Positions 1 to 10,952 of a stretch of DNA of 64,000 nucleotides are shown in pieces. Position numbers and translations under genes: made by a program. Each line of letters opens with the position of its first letter. Position 1 is the first letter of the stretch. The stretch is from the NCBI RefSeq assembly GCF_000003815.2, contig NC_049993.1, positions 15,769,367 through 15,833,366 on the forward strand. Direction: 5' to 3'. Below the pieces are notes generated by a model. It ran no database searches. It was not told the DNA's origin and saw nothing but the letters and a program-made list of their open reading frames with translations. The DNA is from Branchiostoma floridae. Its lineage: Eukaryota > Chordata > Leptocardii > Amphioxiformes > Branchiostomatidae.

Positions 1-2815
1 AAATGTTACCACCCGACTATCACGCAAGCGTCAGCGTATAAATATTTAGTTTTAGGTCCTTTTTCGCATTAAGGGTTGGGCACTTACCGTTGGGTGAAGG
101 GGAAAATGTTGTCTTTTTAGTCAAAAGATCCACACGAGCAAATTGGGTCATCCTTGTTGTATTCCACAATGTTGCCATTATGCATTTTGTTAAGTAATAG
201 ATGTCAAAAGGAGTAGTAAACATTGTAGTTTTTTTCAGTTTAGAAATATTATTGCCCTCATAAAATATATGCCTGTATAATCACAATATAATGTTTAGAT
301 TAACCGTGTCATGATGCATTAATACTCATCATCATCGGTCGGCTGCAGTGCAGGTGACTATAAGTATCTTCCATGTCCTTCTGCAGTTAGATGGTGGATC
401 TGATTAGCTTTATATTGCTAAACTGTGATTCTGTGATCATTTTGAAGTGACACAACTGTTAGAGAGTTAGACTCAGAACCAATATCTCCGCGTTCACCAC
501 ACTACAATATTTACGTGAACCCTTGTGGAAAAGCACGAAAATGGCATAGACCGTGACAGCTGAGTATGACCACCCAGGACTCTCGGGTATTTTAATTAAA
601 ATTTGTCTAAAAATCACGTGTTTGGTGCGAGTTAGATACAAACATCTCCTTATTTGCTACCGAAAGCCATGATTATTCACAAGAAATACAACTTCGTATA
701 TAAACTACATGATGAAATCATTGCTTTGGCAAATACATGGCGAAGTATGCGCACTGAGATGTCTGTCAAGGCCCATAAGCTAGACAATAATAGCTCTATA
801 AAAGGCCTGACGTAATCGGCAGCGTATGCTGTGACCCTTGCTCATACTAAACTCTTTTAACTTCAATAAGCACAATACAGGTAAGGCAACATTCTCGGTA
901 GGTCAACAATGCCTAGATTCAAACAAAACAGAGCTGTGTATGTTAATGCATCAGCTTTCTTGATTGTAATGATTCGTGCTATTACCTTTGTGAAGAAGGT
1001 TGCGTTTTCAACAGCATTTGTATGTGTGTGCGTATGTTTGAATGCATGCATGCGAATGATAAGCATAACTCGATAGGGAATGAATAAATTGTAGAAAAAA
1101 ACTTTGTATGTGTGTAGCTTTTGATAGAATCTAGAATTATTTATATCACCCAATGTCCAGAGTTTTGCTTCAGTACCGTAACATGTAGCTATGGGATATA
1201 ACCATTTTAATATTTTATGAATACATGCCCACATATTAATTACCAAACCAATGCATCCAGATCGTCTTGAACTATGGTTACCGCACAAAGAGGGCACTAC
1301 TTTTTAGCGTGGTTTAGATCAGTTTAGCGTAGTTTGGAAATAATTCATCATGTTATCACCTTTTTATAATTATGTGCATGTATCTCACTTGTGTATCTCA
1401 TTGACACCAAAAAACGATCACATGAATATGCAGAAGTTTTGACATAACTTATTTAATTTTTAAAATTACAGATGTATGGATAACATTAAACATTAGGTTC
1501 AATTCCGGCTGTGTCGCTCACACGACATGCACGCTGCCGTAAATGGTTACAGTCTAGGAGAACTTCCCCTTTACAATAAACCTGAAAAATTAAAACTTTC
1601 CGTACAGTAATCTTTTTAACGTTATAAAAGTATTTGATAAATATTTAACTCAAAGTTTTTCTAGGATCTAATACGGACAAATACATGCATTGTGTGCATG
1701 AAAACGCAAACATGTAGTAAATGCTACTAGAAAATCTCCAGACAGTAAATGATGTACAAAATGACAAATAAATTGTTGGACTTAACCACAACTAAATATA
1801 TGATACCAGTTCAAAAAAGTTCGTTTTGCCTAGATCTTTCTCTCGTACGGAGAAACTTGCTGCCATCAGGTACTCTCTGTGTACGTTGTAAGATAGCTCT
1901 AAATATCTCTGACACTAAGATATACACAGATAAGGTGTGACAGCACATTCTATACAATATAGCCATTTCTGTGTGCGTAAAAAAGAAGTAGTGTGTAGCC
2001 AGATGACATTTATACTGGTACAAAGCATATACAGTTTCAATACATGACCAATCACAGTGTATATCACTAGTTTTGCTTCCTCCAAATAAAGCCTAAGAAA
2101 TTAATATAAACAAGCAGTTTTATCAATGCTTTATACCCATTTTCCCTTGACAAGTAAAAGTCGGGGATATAGATTAGCTGGCTTCCATTCCTTATTTACT
2201 TTCTTTAAATACTAGAACAACATTAGATCTGACAAACTACTTACCATTGCCATTATATCACATTGAAGAAAGCATTACGCCAGAAAGGAGGGCAAACGTA
2301 TTGAGGTGGATGCCATTTTCATCATTGCGTCGTTGGGTCATTCAGTCTACATAAGAAGTAACAATGCTTATATGGAATATGTTTTGTGGTATTGCATAAA
2401 ATATATCAAATAATGACAGAGCAAGATTAATCATTGCTCTACAATGTGCATTAATAGATGGTATAAATGATCATTAGACTTGAAAATTTCATATTGATGA
2501 CTCACAAATTGAAGGAAAGGTATGATACATTATGTTAATATTGTTCGAAGATGGCATTTTTGCTGAATTGGCCGCAGTTCGCAGTAGTTCGGTAAGGGCC
2601 ATGGTTTTCTCTGTGTACAAACAGTACAGGTTTGTTTCATTCTTTCTCTTTTAAAAGGGGTTTGGACTATACGTTGTGCACCAGAGTGCTTCCGCTTTCA
2701 AATGTTCGTCATTTACGCGATTGGTGGCATTTTGTATTTGCCACCACGAGGGGGGGGGGGGGGGAATTCAGACACGTCACGAATTAAACATCATAAAGGG
2801 CAAACGTCAACTTTT
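1..2815. other. Non-coding part of unit A
   Basis: No exon is recognisable here on either strand. Short ORFs in this stretch are conserved in unit B only because the whole unit is duplicated; they show no domain and lack codon-like substitution. A 15-base G-run occupies 2750-2764, just past the stop codon of the minus-strand lectin gene. Confidence 0.6.
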
Positions 2816-2917
2816 TCAAAAGCACTTGTTTGGTTTCTTACAAATGTAAGAATATTTTGTGCCGCACGTATCGTCATTCCACATTCCTCTTCTCTTCCTG
2901 GGCTTGAGCGGGGTATT
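2816..2917 (-). CDS. Lectin A exon 6: lectin domain end and stop
   Basis: The acceptor TATTCCCCACAG precedes 2917; phase 0 matches exon 5. It encodes 33 residues including GMWNDDTCGTKYSYICKK, the conserved CTLD terminus with WND and the last two cysteines, plus an additional Cys367, then TGA. The intron before it is about 1.03 kb. Confidence 0.92.
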   Translation of the reverse strand, partial: NTPLKPRKRRGMWNDDTCGTKYSYICKKPNKCF

Positions 2918-5900
2918 CTGTGGGGAATATAAAAATACACTTTTGATTGTAACTATTCAATTGTCATTGAATTTCGTAAAATTGTTGCCAGTAACGTAAC
3001 TCTGGTAATCAGGAAACAGTTCTTTTACTTGATAGAAATGCCCTAAAACATTCATCGTGTCAAACAACCTTTATCAAATACAGCCAGGCCAAAGTCGAAT
3101 AAAAGGTGCATAGTAAAACACACCAACAATATAATATAATACATAACTCCGTTGCCATGGCAAAGCATTTCCATTGTCACACATTTCTCTGCTGCGGCAG
3201 CCGTTCTAGAATAACAATTTGACAGACTGAGATAATAAGTCAGGAAGGGATTAGGGACTGGTCTTGTTTTTTGGTATTTAGATAGTTTGATAGAAATTTT
3301 GCAAAATCAGGGAAATTAGGCAGGGGAATCTACTGAATCAGAATCTTATTTGCAAAGTTAATGGGAAAGACAAAATTGACAGATAAAATCTAAGCAAATC
3401 AAGACTAAATTTTGTATGATTAATAAGAAACTGCTGTAATTCAATTTCGGTAAATGATCGAAGTTTATATTCGTGGCATTTTAAAGTTACGTGAAGGTAA
3501 ACATCGTTAAATAAACACTAGGCCAATGAGGACATCATTTGGACAACTGGTTACAAATCGCTGGTATAGCCTTCTATCTTGAAATAAGGCTGTCGATTTA
3601 CATTATTAGGTTGCAGGAGATTATTAATACCATAGTATAATAAAGACCTATTTTGCATTATTACTGAGAAATATATATGATACAATCATTCGAAAGGGTT
3701 ACAATAACCGCGCGAAGGTGTAAAGTCAAGGTACTCTAGTTTAAAAAATATGGCTTTTTTTTTCTAATACATCCTTCAAAAGACCCCGATTGTTATTTAC
3801 CATTGACGGACAACAGTTATTTATCAATAAGGAGATGATGTGTGCATTGTAAACAGGTAACATAACAAACAGAATTCACCAGGTGTTGCACTGATGTTTA
3901 GAGACTCCAGTTCTGTTCTGTAATAGAGAGAAAGAGAACACTCACCTTCAGGTAAATGTGAACGCAACGTTCCCTCTGTCCCCACTTTTTCATGGTTGGC
4001 TGACCAGGTGCCCAGTTGGTATAAGTGACTGGTAACCCTCCAATCCACTGCCAAGACTTGTCAATTCTATTAAGTCCAACCCACGCCCGTCTAGCACCTA
4101 TAGATGTCATAGGATAGTGAATAATTCAGGGTTAATGACCCGCCCGATGTGTATATGGTGTGATAACGCCTGGTCCTTTGCTATAAACACCAAATAAAAC
4201 CACCTAGTGAGCGAAGCATTTTGGCCCTACCTACCTCTTGAGAAGAGACTTGAAACGAAGCGGTTCTCCTGACTTCCCATGATAGAGGTCAGAACTGCAC
4301 CTTGTTGTCGACACCTTGATTCCGCCGCACGCCAGGTGGCAGTTCTTCTCACAAACTTGTAGCAGTAGTTGCTGTATTCCTCCCAGCCAGCTTCGCATCG
4401 TTTGACTGCAACAACAACATGTACCTGAAACGAGCTGTATACACCAAATGGAAATAAAAGCTTGATGCAGTAGTTTCAAGTATAAACTGTTCACTCCATC
4501 CGCCATAACGGGATTGTGCTTTAATAAGTTATATCTTTATTATATTGCTCGACAATTCACTGTAGAGTTTGTGTATTCCACTGTCTATTACAAGCATATA
4601 TAACCATGAAAGATGCGGATGAGCCATCATGATATTTGATAGGTGGTTAAGGGTAGTAGAAACAAAAGCCAAAGTCGATATTGTGTAGATTTTAATGTTC
4701 ACTCGTGTTCTGGAAAAGCTGTGGTTGCAGTTCTTAAACAGAAGACAAGTAGGATAGCTTTAGGACCCCTAGAGACATATTAAAACTGCAAGGTCAATTT
4801 TTGAAAAACAGAATAGCTCAAGAAGGGGCCCAGTCCATCCAAGCAAGTAGGTATATTTTGTATCTGCCATCATAAGATAAGATATAGGTGCTTGGTTAAT
4901 GTTGCTTTAACAACATTCATCTAGATATTTAAACAAATATAAATGGATAACTTTGACAACAGCCAGAAGTATTCACAAGAGTTTTTTTAATGGTCTATAC
5001 ATACCATCGTCGTTCGTTGACAAGGTAAAATCAGTGGTTGGCAAGGTCAAATCGTTGGTTGACAATGTCAGAGTGGTGGGTGGCAAGGTCATGGTGGGTT
5101 GCAAGGTCACAGTGGTAAAGTTTAATTGTGTTGTCCCCAACCTTAGAATACCCGATGTATTCAGGTTCGTCCCTGCTTCCATGCGGACCTGACTCCCTGA
5201 TCCATGGACCTCATAAAAAAAGAGAGGCAGACCTTTCAAAGAAGGGAACAGCTAGAAAACTCAAAATTATCTCACAACTCTTAGCAATGACTATGATAAT
5301 TCTTTCTGAGGTCAAGATTAAATGACCCACCTTACAGCCAGGTACGAGACTAGGCACCAATATTGCAACAGAAACTATCGCCAAGAGTCCCAAAGCCAGT
5401 GTGACCTGACAAACTCTGCTGGATTTCGCCATAGTCCACATTTCTGTGGCACGTTCTATGATAAATAGGAAGGGGACGATTCATTTATATGTTACACAAT
5501 TTCAATGGACAGAAACACAAAAAGCTTTGGCTAAATCGACAACAATCTGATTTTGTTGTCTCCCAACCAATCTATAACATCAAAGACGTGCTTTCTATTT
5601 ATTCAGTACCTCAAATCCAGACATATTAGCAACACCTTTACATCCATTCGAAACAGATATGTACGACTTCATGATGAGTAGATAAAGTAAGCTGATACAG
5701 CTAGCTAAACATGTCTATTTTGGCGTATGTATTTTCAATTTCTTAACTTTTAAGTTCATGTTTCATCATCATCATCTGTGAGCTAAGCATAAGCCACGTA
5801 TAAATTTCATTGACGTACCTCTTGCCTTGTGACAAAAGCTGACGTCCTCGGGTTGTTTCTGTTCGTACGGATCCGCTGGTTGGTCGCTAGCCTCAGAGCA

Positions 5901-6203
5901 TGGCTCCGCCGTATCCGGTGGAACGACCACCACGTTATCATCCACACGGAGGTATGAGCGAAACCTAGCCCCGTCATCACCAAGCTCCAAGTAAGTGTGA
6001 GGATCAAGAATGACCACCACGTTATCATCCACACGGATGTATGAACGAAACGTAGCCCCATCTTTATTAAGCTCCAGGTACGTGTGAGGATCCGAACTAA
6101 CTGACGCAGCTTCGTGGTTTTCACCAGAGGCGGCACCATCGGGAACAGTAGCTGTCTCCTCACTGGAAGAGGACTCAGATTTTCGTTGGTCTTTGTCCGC
6201 CAT
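2816..6203 (-). CDS. Type II membrane C-type lectin with tyrosine-motif tail, gene A (six exons)
   Basis: Six exons join in phase (385+113+184+171+152+102 bp) into 368 codons plus stop. The order is a cytoplasmic tail (1-129), a membrane span (about 141-162, no signal peptide, basic residues before it, hence type II), a Thr-rich stalk with two N-glycosylation sequons (167-227), and a C-type lectin domain (about 231-361). The lectin domain has six framework cysteines (231, 242, 259, 329, 353, 361), a WVGL motif and WND at 348-350. The Ca-site triplet after the NWAPG motif is QPT rather than QPD or EPN, so sugar binding is uncertain. The tail has YLEL/YIRV and YLEL/YLRV pairs, each spaced by nine residues, close to an ITAM but with Val at the last position. 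I infer a cell-surface lectin-like receptor; ligand and signalling partner are unknown. ATG context is A at -3 and G at +4. Confidence 0.9.
3946..4097 (-). CDS. Lectin A exon 5: lectin domain core
   Basis: The acceptor CATCTATAG and donor GTGAGT bound residues 285-335. It contains WVGLNR, WQWIGG, the NWAPGQPT loop and the conserved Cys329. It ends in phase 0. Confidence 0.95.
4235..4405 (-). CDS. Lectin A exon 4: first half of lectin domain
   Basis: The acceptor TTGTTGCAG and donor GTAGGT bound residues 228-284. It begins KRCEAGWEEYSNYCYKF, the N-terminal CTLD hairpin with two cysteines, followed by the ESRCRQQGA helix with the next conserved Cys. Confidence 0.95.
5005..5188 (-). CDS. Lectin A exon 3: Thr-rich stalk
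   Basis: It encodes residues 167-227, a stalk rich in Thr, Leu and Pro with short internal repeats of the type TLPTT/TLSTND, plus NTS and NFT sequons. It is probably O-glycosylated. The acceptor GAGTCAG was chosen because only it keeps the frame from exon 2; the donor is GTATGT. Confidence 0.85.
5331..5443 (-). CDS. Lectin A exon 2: membrane span
   Basis: The acceptor CCACAG ends just before 5443 and the donor GTGGGT follows 5331. Codons continue exon 1 in phase (split Glu129) and encode one hydrophobic segment of about 22 residues preceded by Lys and Arg. It ends phase 0 at Lys166. Confidence 0.9.
5819..6203 (-). CDS. Lectin A exon 1: cytoplasmic tail
   Basis: ATG at 6203; the donor GTACGT begins at 5818 and the exon ends in phase 1. 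It encodes residues 1-128, acidic and Ser-rich at the start, then two 29-residue repeats beginning DPHTYLEL (residues 38-95, DNA 5919-6092) and a single PYEQKQPEDVSF segment. Tyr42/Tyr55 and Tyr71/Tyr84 form the paired motifs. Confidence 0.9.
5919..6092 (-). repeat. 87-bp coding tandem repeat (near-ITAM) in gene A
   Basis: Two in-frame 29-codon units each carry YLEL, nine residues, then YIRV or YLRV. Gene B has the same pair at 14005-14178; unit C has one. Confidence 0.9.
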
Positions 6204-7978
6204 TTCTACTCCTTAGCAACAGAAATCGACTATAAATGCAAATTCATTTCATCCAACATTCTCTGAACAAAACGTTTTAAAAAATGCTTAGGATCATTGA
6301 CTGACTAATAAAATCATGGAGGTGTTCTTTCAAGATGTTTTAAAGAGCCGTTTTTTTAAACGGGAGGGATGCTCTTGAGTTGTGAAAAGGGACAGTCACT
6401 TCTTTTGTACTTACGTTGTTTTCTTAGCAATTGTCATTAAAAGGTATGTCAACAACCGGTTGCCATGACAGAACAAACAAAATTCAAAACTTCTTTAGAT
6501 TGTTGCCAACTAAATTTCATCCGACTAAATTTCATAATAGTATCCGAATTCGGTGACTCATGAGTAAGCCGTTTTGCGACAGACTGTCTTATGTAGTCTT
6601 GGGGTTAGGAAAAATGTACCTAAACGAAATTATATTACAAAAGCTATCAGAAGTGCATGAAACATCATCTTTGTGTTGGTCAAAGAATGCCTCAAATGTT
6701 TCAGAGATAAACAAATTATGACACCGGAAATGATAATATTTAGTTGAGTGTTACTTCAATAAAAAATTTGAAACATTATAGCCTCTGATGGCAAGATGGC
6801 ATGCAGGGAAAAGTGCAGACAGATGTAATGTACAGGAACTTTATCGTTGACAAAAGCAGTATCCAAAGGGCTATACAATATATATCAGGCCTGTAGACCA
6901 CAAGAAGACACTGTCAGGCTTTATACATGCAATTGTCACATACAATCACATATAAAACTACAATTGAATTTCACTTCGTGGAGTGCCCTATGTATCATAT
7001 GTTACGCAATATGTTATTCAATTTCTATGTCTAGACACTACAGATTTCAGTGACTATATCTTTAGATATCAGCTTCCATAATGCTAAGATATGTAAATAC
7101 ATGCTTTGTGATTAGAAAAGATAGTGACACCCACGTTTAGCCCCACCTGATTGTATGAAGGTTTTCTTATTATCCTATACTGTTAAATCAATAGCATTTT
7201 ATCATCAAATTAGTAGAATTTTATGATCCTAAATTGTTTGATTAGAATTTTATATCTATTCTATATTCCTTTTTTGTAGTTTGTAGTTGACCATACAAAA
7301 GTCACTGACTTTTTGTCACGTCAATATTGCTTGTGTTGTTAATTGCTCTCCGCCCAGTTTATTCCTTACATCCCACTGGAAAATACGCGTGTGCCTAAAT
7401 GTGTTCCAGACAAAAAAAATTAATGAACTGCTAGTAAAAAAACTAGCACTAAAAAAAATCACATTGCTGTTAATATGTGCTAATCATCTTCATGAGCAGA
7501 ATTTTTCGTCTTGCAGACGAGGGATTTAGCCATGGTCGGCCATTTCACAGTATACGAGTACGGCCGAGAACCCTGTCATTGAAAATTAACTTCCTCTCCC
7601 TGTTTGGCTGTATATGCAGATGTCAGGGATACTGCTAACCCAGATACCCCCGATTAAAGATAATAAAATGCGATGCGTTCTATTTGGGATAGAAGACAGA
7701 ATTACCTTCAGTCAGTAGCCCTCGTGTCGACAGCCAAAGTGGTTCGTCCTATCTGCCCGCAAGAAAAATAAATTTCCGTGTCTATTTCATTCGTTGCCTT
7801 ATAAAACACAATTGCCTGAAAAATGCAAAACCTGACATTTACATGATATTATTTGGTGACAATAACGACGCAATGGAAAATCAATGAACCAATGGCGTAC
7901 ACGAAAATACTGTTGAGATTAATATTCATAGTCAGCTAGAGGAGTCGTGATATGTCAAGTTGGTAGAAAAAGAAAAAG
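6204..7978. other. Upstream region of lectin A
   Basis: This is the 5' flank of the minus-strand lectin A gene and the end of unit A. No coding exon, RNA gene or convincing promoter motif is visible. The corresponding stretch of unit B (14290-15498) is about 0.6 kb shorter. Confidence 0.6.
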
Positions 7979-9236
7979 AAATGTTACCAACCGACTATCA
8001 CGCAAGCGTCAGCGTATAAATGTTTAGTTTTAGGTCCTTTTTCGCATTAAGGGTTGGGCACTTAACGTTGGGTGAAGGGGAAAATGTTGTCTTTTTAGTC
8101 AAAAGATCCACACATAAGCAAATTGGCCATCCTTGTTGTATTTCACACTGTTGCCATTGTCCATTTTGTTTAGTAATAGATGTCAAAAGGAGTAGTTTTT
8201 TTTTAAATTTAGAAATATCATTGCCCTCATAAAATATATGCCTGTTTAATCACAATATAATGTTTAGATTAACCATGTCATGATGCATTAATACTCATCA
8301 TCATCGGTCGGCTGCAGTGCAGACGACTGTAAGTATCTTCCATGTCCTTCTACAGTTAGATGGTAGATCTGATTAGCTTTACATTGCTAAACTGTGATTC
8401 TGTGATCATTTGGAAGTGACACAACTGTTACAGAGTTAGACTCAGAACCAATATTTCCGCGTTCACCACACTACAATATTTACGTGAACCCTTGTGGAAA
8501 AGTACGAAAAATGACATAGCCTATAACAGCTGAGTATGACCATGTATGAAAATTTGTCTAAAAATCACGTGTTTTGTGCGAGTTAGATACAAACATCTCC
8601 TCATTTGCTACCAAAAGCCATGATTATTCACAAGAAATACAACTTCGTATATAAACTACATGATGAAATCATTGCTTTGGCAAACACATGGTGAAGCATG
8701 CGCGCTGAGATGTCTGTCAAGGCCCATAAGCTAGACAATAATAGCTCTATAAAAGGCCTGACGTAATCGGCAGCGTATGCTGTGACCCTTGCTCATACTA
8801 AACTCGCTTAACTTCAATAAGCACAATACAACTGAGGCAACATTCTCGGTAGGTCAACAATGCCTAGATTCAAACAAAACAGAGCTATGTATGTTAATGC
8901 ATCAGCTTTCTTGATTGTAATGATTCGTGCTATTACCTTTGTAAAGAAGGTTGCGATTTCGACAGCATTTGTATGTATGTGCGTATGTTTGAATGCATGC
9001 ATGCGAATGATTAGCATAACTCGATAGGGCCTGAATAAATTGTAGAAAAACTTTGCATGTGTGTAGCTCTTGATAAAATCTAGAATTATTTATATCACCC
9101 AATGTCCGGAGTTCTGCTTCAGTACTTTAACATGTCGCTATGAGATATAATCATTTTGATATTTTATGAATACATGCCCACATATTAATTACCAAACCAA
9201 TGCATCCAGATCGTCTTAAAGTATGGTTACCGTAAT

Positions 9237-9274
<38 letters not shown>

Positions 9275-10850
9275 CACACACACACAACACACACACGCGC
9301 GCGCGCACAAAGAGGGCAATACTTTTTAGCGTGGTTTAGATCAGTTTAGCGTAGTTTGGAAATAATTCATCATCTTATCACCTTTTTATAATTATGGTCA
9401 TATATCTCACTTGTGTATCTCATTGACTCCAAAAAACGATCACATGAATATGCAGAAGTTTCGACATAACTTATTTAATTTTTAAAATTACAGATGTATG
9501 AATAACATTAAACATTAGGTTCAATTCCGGCTGTGTCGCTCACACGACATGCACGCTGCCGTAAATGGTTACAGTCTAGGAGAACTTCCTCTTTACCTGA
9601 AAAATTAAAACTTTCCGTACAGTAATGTAATAATCTTTTTAACGTTATAAAAGTATTTGATAAACATTTAACTCAAAGTTTTTCTAGGATCTAATGCGGA
9701 CAAATACATGCATTGTGTGCATGAAAACGCAAACATGTAGTAAATGCCACTAGAAAATCTCCAGACAGTAAATGATGTACAAAATGACAAATAAATTGTT
9801 GGACTTAACCACAACTAAATATATGATACCAGTTCAAAAAAGTTCGTTTTGCCTAGATCTTTCTCTCGTACGGAGAAACTTGTTGCCATCAGATACTCTC
9901 TGTGTACGTTGTAAGATAGCTCTAAATATCTCTGACAGTAAGATATACACAGATAAGGTGTGACAGCACATTCTATGCAATATAGCCATTTCTGTGTGCG
10001 TAAAAAAAGAAGTAGTGTGTAGCCAGATGACATTTATGCTGGTACAAAGCATATACAGTTTCAAAGCATATACAGTTTCAATACATGACCAATCACAGTG
10101 TATATCACTAGTTTTGCTTCCTCCAAATAAAGCATAAGAAATTAATATAAACAAGCAGTGTTATCAATGCTTTATACCCATTTTCCCTTGACAAGTAAAA
10201 GTCGGGGATATAAATTAGCTGGCTTCCATTCCTTATTTACTCTTTTAAATACTAGAACAACATTAGATCTGACAAACTACTTACCATGGCCATTATATCA
10301 CATTGAAAAAGGCATTACGCCAGAAAGGAGGGCAAACGTATTGAGGTGGATGCCATTTTCATCATTGCGTCGTTGGGTCGTTCAGTCTACATAAGAAGTA
10401 ACAATGCTTATATGGTATATGTTCTGTGGTATTGCATAAAATATATCAAATAATGTCAGAACAAGATTAAACATTGCTCTACAATGTGCATTAATAGATG
10501 GTATAAATGATCATTAGACTTGAAAATTTCATATTGATGACTCACAAATTGAAAGAAAGGTATGATACATTATGTTAATATTGTTCGAAGATGGCATTTT
10601 TGCTGAATTGGCCGCAGTTCGCAGTAGTTCGGTAAGGGCCATGGTTTTCTCTGTGTACAAACAGTATAGGTTTGTTTCATTCTTTCTCTTTTAAAAGGGG
10701 TTTGCACTATACGTTGTGCACCAGAGTGCTTCCGCTTTCAAATGTTCGTCATTTACGCGATTGGTGGCATTCTGTATTTGCCACGACGAGGGGGGGGGTG
10801 ATTCAGACACGTCACGAATTAAACACCATAAAGGGCAAACGTCAGCTTTT
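7979..10850. other. Non-coding part of unit B
   Basis: This matches 1-2815 of unit A and holds no recognisable exon. A short-tandem insert of CA then CG dinucleotides at 9240-9306 is unique to this copy. Confidence 0.6.
9240..9306. repeat. CA/CG microsatellite
   Basis: A run of CA dinucleotides interrupted by CAACA passes into CG dinucleotides. Unit A has the same flanks with only CACA between them, so the expansion arose after the duplication or was lost from A. Confidence 0.95.
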
Positions 10851-10952
10851 TCAAAAGCACTTATTTGGTTTCTTACAAATGTAAGAATATTTTGTGCCGC
10901 ACGTATCGTCATTCCACATTCCTCTTCTCTTCCTGGGCTTGAGCGGGGTATT
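10851..10952 (-). CDS. Lectin B exon 6: lectin domain end and stop
   Basis: 102 bp with the same protein as exon 6 of gene A (WNDDTC and YSYIC followed by KKPNKCF). The acceptor is ATTCCCCACAG. Confidence 0.92.
   Translation of the reverse strand, partial: NTPLKPRKRRGMWNDDTCGTKYSYICKKPNKCF

Larger units (their letters stand above)
1..7978. repeat. Tandem unit A of the lectin array
   Basis: The sequence that opens the window recurs at 7979 and again, more diverged, at 15499, so bases 1-7978 form one repeat unit of about 8 kb. Similarity to unit B runs along the whole length, including all lectin exons and introns, with scattered substitutions and small indels. The unit may start further left, outside the window. 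Confidence 0.9.

Noticed and set aside
863-1297. 144-codon minus-strand ORF in unit A
   Set aside because: It is broken in unit B, has a CACACA-derived run, shows no domain and no splice context.
3918-3945. 28-bp apparent intron after lectin A exon 5
   Set aside because: Too short for an animal intron; the sequence after it soon stops, while a perfect in-phase CTLD terminal exon exists at 2816-2917.
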